NCBI RefSeq assembly: GCF_946480185.1
Contig: NZ_CAMLIG010000052.1
Coordinates: 1 to 13,922 of the forward strand
Direction of reading: 5' to 3'
From: an uncultured Pedobacter sp.
GTDB taxonomy: Bacteria > Bacteroidota > Bacteroidia > Sphingobacteriales > Sphingobacteriaceae
DNA: 13,922 nucleotides
Positions 8,363 through 13,922 of the stretch are shown piece by piece. The notes beneath the pieces are model-generated. The model worked only from the letters and a program-made list of their open reading frames with translations. It made no database searches and was not told where the DNA came from. Every line of letters begins with the position of its first letter. Positions within the stretch are counted from its first letter, which is position 1. The translations under genes were made by a program, and so were the position numbers.

Positions 8363-8747
8363 GTCATGCTGAGCGGAGTCGAAGCATCTGCGGTGCTACT
8401 ATAAAAACACATTTCGACTTAGCCTGTATTGAGCAAAGCGAAATGCTACCATTGACGTTTTTCATAATTAGACTATTAAAAGCAGGGCCGTTTTGTCCTG
8501 CCGAGCGGAGTCGAAGCATAAAGCCCATCGCTCGCCTTCGTATCCGCTACCATTGACGTTTTTCATAACTATCTATTAATTAAACCATTAAAAGCAGAGC
8601 CGTTTTGTCCTGCTGAGCGGAGTCGAAGCATAAAGCCCATCGCTCCCCTTCGACTCCGCTCAGGGTGACATCCCTTATATTGTTGATAAATCATGAGTTT
8701 TAACGTCATATAAATTTATATGAAATATATTAGACCTCAATGTGACA
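8363..8747. repeat. Repeat block I (S-type hairpin copies plus module U)
   Basis: The 517-bp stretch between the WecA-like gene and the broken regulator holds no credible gene; 8254-8362 shows nothing recognisable. A first copy of GTCATGCTGAGCGGAGTCG is at 8363-8381, followed by a degenerate copy (8409-8445). A roughly 101-bp unit starting CTACCATTGACGTTT is then present twice in tandem, at 8446-8546 and 8547-8670, the second with about 13 extra bases. Module U (8671-8747) closes the block and carries the perfect 16-bp palindrome CATATAAATTTATATG at 8707-8722. The same modules recur in blocks II to IV in the same orientation. Confidence 0.85.
8613..8663. repeat. Perfect 16-bp inverted repeat with 19-nt loop (S module)
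   Basis: CTGAGCGGAGTCGAAG at 8613-8628 is the exact reverse complement of CTTCGACTCCGCTCAG at 8648-8663. The outer flanks TGTC (8607-8610) and GACA (8667-8670) extend the pairing after a short bulge. This is the cleanest copy of the hairpin that recurs throughout the right half. There is no T-run after it, so it is not a standard terminator. Confidence 0.85.
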
Positions 8748-8983
8748 ATCGGGTATCTTTAGCCAGTTTCTCATAAATTTAAATATTTTTTTGCCCGCTC
8801 GGTCAGTTTATATTTTTGCAACCTGCTATTGGGCTTATCGGGGATAGTTTGTACGATTAAACCTTTTTCTAAAGCTGGGTGCATATAATTATCTCTAAAG
8901 GTCTGCCGATGCTTAATTCCCAATCTGGAGCGCATTTCGCCTGAGGATAACTCTTCTTTAATTAAGAGGTTTAGCAGCTGAAC

Positions 8984-9019
8984 GACTGGGTCGGTGACTG
9001 GGTCGGTGACTGGGTCGGT
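8984..9019 (-). repeat. Three exact 12-bp tandem repeats encoding TDPV
   Basis: GACTGGGTCGGT is repeated exactly three times on the plus strand. On the coding strand it gives TDPVTDPVTDPV, between the ATPase-like part and the winged-helix tail. Proline-rich linkers of this sort are, from memory, common at this place in the family. The period is a multiple of three, so copy changes would keep the frame. Confidence 0.9.
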
Positions 9020-9424
9020 GTGTGCTAAATAATACCTAGAAACAGGTATAACAACCTCAAATACAGTAAGCTTAGAAAAATCAAACAGGGCGATGCCGTT
9101 GCCGTTTTCCAATAGCTCTTCTTTTACTCTGGTTACTCCTCTGCTAAAGCGGTTTACATAACCCAATACTTTCATCGCCTCGGCAATTACGGGGTTCCTA
9201 TAATCATTTACATTCGGAAAATTTTCTGGACGGGCATTGCCATACAAACCTCCGGCGTTCATCAGCTCTATACGGTTGTTGAACTCATAAAAACGGACGG
9301 GTGTGTTAGACTCATAATCGCGGTGCATTACCGCATTCATCATTAACTCTCTAATAGCCCATTTTGAATAATTTTTTACGGTTTCTTCCCGTAAAATAAG
9401 GTGAATTTCGGCTCCTACTTTCAT

Positions 9425-9687
9425 TTAAAACAATTAATTTGGATCCTATTAATTTTAAGTGGAGATTTCGGCATTCTCACCCCTGCCTTACTGCCCTCTG
9501 CCGGGCAATGGCTGTTACTTTTTCCCGCAAAAAGTAACCAAAAGCTCTCGCCTGCGCAATTTGCTATCAACGGTAGTGCTTTAGCAATTTCATCTATACC
9601 GCAAATTCCAAGGGCGAAGTAGGGGGCATTTAATGCCATTGCTTTGGCTTGATAAAATGGATAGACCCAATGTATGAAGACACCTGA
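9425..9687. repeat. Foreign repeat-like segment replacing the middle of the AlbA_2 gene (module V)
   Basis: The stretch does not encode the expected family residues in any frame and reads like intergenic repeat DNA. It carries a perfect inverted repeat, GTTACTTTTT at 9514-9523 and AAAAAGTAAC at 9529-9538, around the 5-nt loop CCCGC. No flanking target-site duplication or clear terminal inverted repeat was found. Because coding sequence is also missing, this is an insertion coupled to a deletion or a recombination product. Its boundaries are estimates from where family-like protein sequence stops and resumes. Confidence 0.55.
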
Positions 9688-9923
9688 ATTTTTAAGCAAT
9701 TCATCCGTTACTTTTAAGCCTGATAAACTACCGTCATCATTTACCCCAATTAATAAATAGCTGGGCTTTTGATGGTTTGGCAAATCATTTGCAAAAGCAC
9801 AAACTGCTATACAGAACTTATCGGTATGGTTGGTAGCCAGCGTACGCTCTATGCGGTCAGATTCTAAATCACTTAATAGTAAAACTAATTGCTCTTGATT
9901 GATCACCCTTTTTGATTAATTTT

Positions 9924-9931
9924 CAAATATA
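9924..9931 (-). promoter_or_regulatory. TATATTTG -7 box upstream of the broken AlbA_2 gene
   Basis: The minus strand reads TATATTTG, an exact TAnnTTTG match, 17 nt before the GTG at 9906. It supports the GTG as the original start, since an in-frame stop lies just upstream of that codon. No -33 TTTG is obvious. Confidence 0.38.
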
Positions 9932-9964
9932 GAAAGAATTGTTTTGTTTCTTTTGTTACCCCTA

Positions 9965-10646
9965 GTCACCTTAGCGATAGGAAAGGGCTGTATGTTTGTT
10001 TACACCAACTTGGTTCCGCCTCTGTTGGAGAATTCACGAAAGCAGGTAAATCATGGAATTCACAAAAACAGCAGCAGACCAGCCATTGCAAAAGAACACA
10101 GGGATCACCACGTCGTTGCTCTCCTCGTGATGACGGGATTAAGAAGGAGCGCCTTCAAAAAAACTACAGGCACAGCCCATCTGTAACAGATAAGGAACCA
10201 ACGCCCGGCCAGCCATTGCAAAAGAACAAGAGCATTTCGTCATTTTGATCCGCCGACTGGCGGAGAAAAATCATACAAATAGATGATAAATTCTATCAGC
10301 AGACCCTGCTTGCGAGACGTTTCTACCATAGACTTTTTTTGTAATTTTTGTTATCAAGCAGAGCCAGTTGTCATGCCGAGTCCTTCAACAAGTTCAGGGA
10401 AGCATAAAGCTCCCCTTCGACTTCGCTCAGGATGACATTCCCTTCGACTCCCTCTTCGACTCCGCTCAGAGTGACAATTCTCAGGGTGACACCTCCTTTT
10501 ATTGTTGATAAATTATGCGTTTTAACGTCATTTCATATTGATTTATATGAAATATATTAGACCTCAGGGTGACATTCCCTTGTATTGTACCAGTCCTTGC
10601 AAAAGAACACGGGGGTCACCACGTCGTTGCTCTCCTTGTAATGACA
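9965..10646. repeat. Repeat block II (modules P-Q-R-S-T-U, plus a further Q copy)
   Basis: No credible gene lies between 9907 and 10749. In order the block holds P (9965-10078, with GGAAAGGGCTGTATGTTT), Q (10079-10137, with GATCACCACGTCGTTGCTCT) and about 90 bp of extra DNA ending in a second start of Q (10207-10228). R follows (10241-10353), with hairpin TCCGCC-GACT-GGCGGA at 10249-10264. S (10354-10437), T (10438-10491) and U (10492-10574) come next, and a more diverged Q (10590-10646) ends the block. Modules P to T reappear in block IV and S to U in block III. In U, TTTCATAT (10531-10538) pairs exactly with ATATGAAA (10545-10552). The remaining 10647-10749 shows nothing clear. Confidence 0.85.
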
Positions 10647-10749
10647 TGACGGATGAAGACTGTTTGCAGTATTCAGCCAAAACGTAACTCCGGCGTTTTG
10701 CTGGAGCTCTACAGACATTAAGCTCTGTGGATGACTGGATTTTGTTTCT

Positions 10750-11958
10750 TTAATAAAGAAAGCCAAATAAAAAAAGTGGAATTTTATTTTTAAACCCGTA
10801 CTCAATATCGTCTGCTACAATAAAGGCATCGGGCAAACCGCTTATTTGTTTGGGCGCTTTGTTTTTTCCGCCTATTTCAAATACATATTTTTCATCTACC
10901 AAAAAATCGCCCTTTTCAGTATAGTGCAATCGGTGTTGATAGGAAAGCTGATTGGCGAAAAAAGTTTCTCTAACATTTCCCTTATTGGCGTTCTCTCTAG
11001 TTAATGTGAAAATGATATTTGTATTTTCTAAATAAATCTTCGCCGGTTTCTGAAGCCTACTTGTTCCGTTTGCGTCCTTGAATAAATTTATGGTTAGGCC
11101 AATTTCATCCAAATAGTGCAAGTATGAAAGCATAGTTGCTCTGTTTATCCCAATTTTTTCACTCAGCTTGCTTACGTTAGGTATAAACGGTACCGACTCT
11201 GCGATAATCATCAGCAACTGTTTAATCTTTGCGATATAAGCGAGCTCAACTCCTCTTAATAGGGGCAACTCTATTTCTAATATCATATTCATCACCTCCC
11301 CCAATCGCATCTGATAAAGTTCAGGTTGTTCGGTGTAAAAGGGGTAATAACCACTTTTTAAATAGCGGTCAAAGTGTTGAAAAGGTTTGATTTTTTTATT
11401 AATCAGTTGGGAGAATTCCAAATGATGATCTATTAATTGCTGTAAAGTATATTTTTGAAAAACAATCCCCGTTTCCATCGTCAGGTATTCTCTGAATGAG
11501 AATCCCTGCATCGTGTAAACAACCGCCCTTCTACTTAAATCAGCTCGAGCATTTAATATCTCTAAAAGTGAAGAGCCCGTAAACACAATGTTAAGCGATG
11601 GAAAATTGTCATAAATGTTTTTTATTTCCTGAGCCCACCCTGGATACTTGTGAACCTCATCCAAAAACAAATATTTGCCCCCTCTTTTTACAAAATTGCT
11701 TGCCAAATCCACCAACGTTTCGTTATTGAACCAAAAATTATCCAAACTCACATATAATGTTTGTTCTAAATCTTTATTCAAGTTCAATTTAATATACTGT
11801 AGCAATAGCGTAGTTTTACCAATTCCTCTGGCCCCTTTAATTCCTATCAACCGAGCATTCCAGTTAATTTCTGTCATTGCCGACCGTACAAAATTTACGG
11901 TAGTAAACTGTAACCGCCGTTGATAATTCTCAAACAATTTTTCAATATTGCTCTCCAT
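10750..11958 (-). CDS. AAA_14 / DUF4143 family ATPase (COG1373)
   Basis: The protein has 402 residues from the ATG at 11958; a TTG three codons upstream is in frame but overlaps the presumed promoter. The N-terminal AAA domain has Walker A GARGIGKTT (42-50), Walker B YLFLDEVH (96-103), a sensor-like VFTGSSLL (125-132) and the family signature LSRRAVVYTMQGFSFREYL (141-159). A winged-helix-like stretch follows (KLSEKIGINRATMLSYLHYL). The C-terminal DUF4143 part holds FEIGGKNKAPKQI, resembling the nuclease-fold core of the family, and ends IPLFLFGFLY. The gene appears complete. The cellular role of these ATPases is not established; they are common, variable accessory genes in Bacteroidota. It stands alone on the minus strand between repeat blocks II and III, with S-T-U modules in direct orientation on both sides. 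The family call is strong; no function is proposed. Confidence 0.88.
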   Translation of the reverse strand: MESNIEKLFENYQRRLQFTTVNFVRSAMTEINWNARLIGIKGARGIGKTTLLLQYIKLNLNKDLEQTLYVSLDNFWFNNETLVDLASNFVKRGGKYLFLDEVHKYPGWAQEIKNIYDNFPSLNIVFTGSSLLEILNARADLSRRAVVYTMQGFSFREYLTMETGIVFQKYTLQQLIDHHLEFSQLINKKIKPFQHFDRYLKSGYYPFYTEQPELYQMRLGEVMNMILEIELPLLRGVELAYIAKIKQLLMIIAESVPFIPNVSKLSEKIGINRATMLSYLHYLDEIGLTINLFKDANGTSRLQKPAKIYLENTNIIFTLTRENANKGNVRETFFANQLSYQHRLHYTEKGDFLVDEKYVFEIGGKNKAPKQISGLPDAFIVADDIEYGFKNKIPLFLFGFLY

Positions 11959-11964
11959 ACTAAA

Positions 11965-11972
11965 CAAATATA
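11965..11972 (-). promoter_or_regulatory. TATATTTG -7 box immediately upstream of the AAA_14 gene
   Basis: The minus strand reads TATATTTG, then six bases, then the ATG at 11958. If this box is used, transcription would begin within a base or two of the start codon, giving a leaderless or nearly leaderless message. A -33 TTTG is not seen. Confidence 0.33.
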
Positions 11973-12158
11973 GCTAATTTTTGTTTGTTGTACTATACAA
12001 TTATTCAATTCGGGTATGGTGTAAGCAACGCTAGTGGAAGGTGTTATGGAAGGTGGAATGGTAGAGGGCAAACTTGGTAGAAATTTGGAATGATGGCGCT
12101 CGGAATAAAAGCAGGGTGATATAATGACGGTGATAGTTAATTGACCATACTCATTGTC

Positions 12159-12396
12159 TGTCCTACTGAGTCCTTCAACAAGTTCAGGGAAGCATAAAGC
12201 TCCCCTTCGACTCCGCTCAGGATGACATTCCCTTCGACTCCGCTCAGAGTGACAATTCTCAGGGTGACACTCCTTTTATTGTTGATAAATTATGCGTTTT
12301 AACGTCATTTTAGAGTGATTTATATGAAATATATTAGACCTCAGAGTGACAACCTCGTAATATGATGGTCTGTCCTGTTGGGCAGAGTCGAGGCAC
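12159..12396. repeat. Repeat block III (modules S-T-U plus a decayed S arm)
   Basis: S spans 12159-12237, a shortened T 12238-12269 and U 12270-12352, in the same order and orientation as block II. T lacks about 22 bases containing one CTTCGACTCC-type unit that is present in blocks II and IV. A decayed left arm, TGTCCTGTTGGGCAGAGTCG, follows at 12371-12390. The stretches 11973-12158 and 12397-12532 have no recognisable gene or motif. Confidence 0.82.
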
Positions 12397-12532
12397 CCTC
12401 TGGAGTGCCCAGCTAAAGCGTCACTCCGGATTGTTGAATGGAATAGCATTTTCGAGCGAGTTTTACCTGCGATAACCGACCGTTTATCAATTGTAAACGA
12501 TTGCTAAACTTCTAAAATAATGTATAGGGCAA

Positions 12533-12918
12533 CTACCATATTACTTCTAAGCCATATTTTTTAAATTGTTCATCTTTAGAGATTATCTGAAGTTCATTAC
12601 TTATTGCTGTCGAAATAATCAATCTATCAAAGGGGTCTCTATGAATAAATGGTAAGTCTTTAAGTATATTCAGGTCTTTCATCACAATAGGCAATACCAT
12701 TACCCCACTTTTTTCACATGCTAAATTTAGTTCATTCAAAGTATAAGATAAGTCTAATTTACCTAATGATTGTTTAATGGTGATCACCCAAAAGCTAATT
12801 ATGCTCACATAAAGCTTATAATAGTGTCACTCAAAATATTACTAGAATTTCCAGAAAAAGAAGGATGGTCGTCTTGCATCCAAAGCAAGGTGTGCGTGTC
12901 TAATAAAAAACCCTTCAC
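12533..12918 (-). pseudogene. Frameshifted PIN-domain (VapC-like) toxin
   Basis: Intact relatives are Mg-dependent ribonuclease toxins of about 128 residues. The start is the GTG at 12918, which shares one base with the antitoxin stop (TAGTG). The first frame reads MKGFLLDTHTLLWMQDD, with the first catalytic Asp at residue 7, and stops after 37 codons at 12805. The second frame carries the rest: SIISFWVITIKQSLGKL, IHRDPFDRLIISTA and ISKDEQFKKYG, to the stop at 12533. Just upstream of 12808 this frame reads KLYVS, matching the usual (I/L)YVSIxSxWEI pattern. One base has therefore been lost near 12810-12825; the span of 386 bp is one short of 129 codons. In addition, the normally conserved Glu of WEI is Val (WVI). 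Two independent defects make activity unlikely. A GTG at 12808 could start only the C-terminal part. Confidence 0.82.
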
Positions 12919-13118
12919 TACATGTAGCTTTTAAAATCATCGAGTGTTTCGTCAAATGAAGCACTCATCTTCATCTTTCCTTTCAATAAACCTAAAGACC
13001 TTTGATTTGAGGAAATAGCGTTATTTTTGGCTTTTTTTTCCAAAATAAAATCAACAACCTCTTGTTGGTAGTTTTTAGGAATAAGCATTACTTTTTCGAA
13101 AATTTCATTAGTATCCAT
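12918..13118 (-). CDS. DUF2281-type antitoxin (VapB-like partner of the PIN toxin)
   Basis: This 66-residue protein starts at the ATG at 13118; an in-frame TTG further upstream (13208) would add residues unlike the family and is rejected. The N-terminus MDTNEIFEKVMLIPKNYQQEV is predicted helical, and the C-terminus GLLKGKMKMS then FDETLDDFKSYM matches the DUF2281 pattern LKGKIxMSxDFDEPLxDFKEYM. In such pairs the antitoxin binds the toxin through its C-terminal tail and usually represses the shared promoter through the N-terminal part. Its stop overlaps the toxin start by one base, the expected operon arrangement. The gene looks intact although its toxin is broken. An AT-rich upstream region holds TATCTTTA, a weak -7-like box, not confident enough to list separately. 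Confidence 0.78.
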   Translation of the reverse strand: MDTNEIFEKVMLIPKNYQQEVVDFILEKKAKNNAISSNQRSLGLLKGKMKMSASFDETLDDFKSYM

Positions 13119-13297
13119 CACCCATTTTATTGAAATTAAAGATAAGCAATAAAAATCTTTTATAAAAACGCTTGAGTTGAATCTATTTTTGCTTTGAGCC
13201 TTGGGCAATTATATGGCGGTGAATTGGAATTCGAAAGCGGACAAAGGAAAGCTCTAGGAATACAATGACATGGATAAATTTCTTTTTCTCATTACTC

Positions 13298-13922
13298 GTC
13301 ACCTTGACGATAGGAAAGGGCTGTATGTTTCTTTGCATCAACCTCGTTCCGCCTTTTTTTGGAGTATTCACGAAAGAAGATAAATCAGGGAATTCACAAA
13401 AACAGCACCAGGCCAGCCATTGCAAAAGAACACGGAGATCACCACGTCGTTGCTCTCCTCGTGATGACGGGGTGAATGCTATTTCATTTTGATCCGCCGG
13501 TTGGCGGAGAAAAATCACACAAATAGGTGATAAATTCTATCAGTAGATCCTGCTTGTGAGACTTTTCTACCATTGATTTTTTTATAATTTTTGTTACAAA
13601 GCAGAGCCGTTTTGTCATGCCGAGTCCTTCAACAAGTTCAGGGAAGCATAAAGCTCCCCTTCGACTTCGCTCAGGATGACATTCCCTTCGACTCCCTCTT
13701 CGACTCCGCTCAGAGTGACAATTCTCAGGGTGACATTCCCTTCGACTCCGCTACCATTGACATTTTTATTAATTTTTGCTATCAAGCAGAGCCGTTTGTC
13801 TTGCCGAGTCCTTCAACAAGTTCAGGGAAGCATAAAGCTCCCCTTCGACTTCGCTCAGGATGACATTCCCTTCGACTTCGCTCAGGATGACATTCCCTTC
13901 GAATCCCTCTTCGACTCCGCTC
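13298..13922. repeat. Repeat block IV (modules P-Q-R-S-T, then further S copies)
   Basis: No credible gene lies between 13119 and the window end; 13119-13297 is AT-rich upstream DNA of the antitoxin with no further motif. P (13298-13412), Q (13413-13470), R (13485-13596, hairpin TCCGCC-GGTT-GGCGGA at 13493-13508), S (13597-13681) and T (13682-13735) match block II closely. The block lacks the roughly 90-bp extra piece and module U. A short CTACCATTGACATTTTTATT linker leads to a second S (13783-13867). A 27-bp unit beginning CCCTTCGACTTCGCTCAGGA then occurs at 13841-13867 and 13868-13894, and in changed form to the end. The block runs off the window. Confidence 0.85.

Larger units (their letters stand above)
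8771..9906 (-). pseudogene. Broken AlbA_2 / HATPase_c_4 regulator-like gene (COG2865 type)
   Basis: Two pieces of one family are present. Residues 1-73 from the GTG at 9906 form most of an AlbA_2 (Schlafen-like) domain: LESDRIERTLATNHTDKF, VCAFANDLPNHQ and LIGVNDDGSLSGL. After LLKN (about 9688) the frame runs into unrelated, repeat-like DNA and stops at 9421. The second piece (217 codons, ATG at 9424) picks up the C-terminal half. It has AIRELMMNAVMHRDYESN (the GHKL N-box region), NAGGLYGNARPENFP and NDYRNPVIAEAM. A TDPV repeat and a winged-helix-like tail follow. The middle of the protein, some 200 residues in intact relatives by recollection, is missing, and the pieces are in different frames with an ATGA overlap. 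Intact members are ATP-binding, DNA-linked regulators of poorly known role. A minor possibility is that the C-terminal piece is still translated alone. Confidence 0.8.

Noticed and set aside
8299..8556. Open frame of 85 codons on the plus strand
   Set aside because: It runs across repeat block I, its peptide is just the translated repeat (SRSICG / SRSIKP) and it has no family pattern.
8613..8663. Rho-independent terminator for flanking genes
   Set aside because: The stem is strong but there is no T-run on either strand, and it is not placed just after a gene stop.
9401..9622. Plus-strand frame of 73 codons opposite the AlbA_2 gene
   Set aside because: It spans the replaced segment and its hairpin; the peptide looks like translated repeat DNA.
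9944..10186. Open frame of 80 codons sharing VTLxIGKGCMF with one at 13265-13492
   Set aside because: The similarity comes from module P at the DNA level. The two frames diverge straight after NLVPP because of indels, so the protein is not conserved.
13183..13518. Open frame of 111 codons on the minus strand
   Set aside because: It lies over modules P, Q and R and the antitoxin upstream region, starts inside repeat DNA and shows no domain pattern.
13741..13763. RAYT-type REP element, from GTAG next to GCGGAGTCGAAG on the minus strand
   Set aside because: Only one or two copies show GTAG beside the motif while most have TGAG, and no RAYT transposase is in the window.
13591..13922. CRISPR-like array
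   Set aside because: The repeats are direct but have no regular unique spacers of constant length, and no cas gene is near.

Overview
The window looks like chromosomal DNA of a Bacteroidota bacterium, most likely a Sphingobacteriaceae (Pedobacter-like) species. The reasons are AT-rich genes of Bacteroidota protein type, an outer-membrane protein of the Wzi/RemB kind, GTG and ATG starts without clear Shine-Dalgarno sites, and several exact TATATTTG boxes (Bacteroidota -7 element TAnnTTTG) just upstream of genes. The genus is recalled from family resemblance and was not tested by a search.

Left half (1-8253), ordinary housekeeping and envelope genes. After an imperfect tandem repeat (1-140) come a small two-helix PLDc_N-type membrane protein (155-343) and a complete dxs (482-2413), the first enzyme of the MEP isoprenoid pathway. 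Converging on dxs, and overlapping its 3' end by 20 bp, is a tightly packed minus-strand polysaccharide group. In transcription order it holds a WecA/WbpL-like polyprenyl-phosphate sugar-1-phosphate transferase (8253-7267), a WbpM/CapD-type UDP-HexNAc 4,6-dehydratase (7192-5270), a Wzi/RemB-like outer-membrane barrel (5268-3670) and a GT-B glycosyltransferase (3665-2394). Together they would make a deoxyaminosugar donor, load the first sugar on undecaprenyl phosphate, extend it, and attach or export the glycan at the outer membrane. The last three genes are separated by only 1 and 4 bp, so they are almost certainly one operon.

Right half (8254-13922), repeat-rich accessory DNA. Four blocks of a modular, same-orientation repeat (8363-8747, 9965-10646, 12159-12396, 13298-13922) alternate with three minus-strand accessory loci: a broken AlbA_2/HATPase regulator-like gene (8771-9906), an intact AAA_14/DUF4143 ATPase (10750-11958) and a VapBC-like pair with a frameshifted PIN toxin and an intact DUF2281-type antitoxin (12533-13118). 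The repeat modules (here called P, Q, R, S, T, U) keep their order. They include hairpins, and a motif of the type CTTCGACTCCGCTCAGG recurs many times. Each accessory locus is therefore bracketed by direct repeats, which could serve as recombination points.

No rRNA, tRNA, CRISPR array, transposase or integrase was seen. The most interesting signal is the repeat-gene-repeat layout on the right; the individual genes on the left are well-known families.
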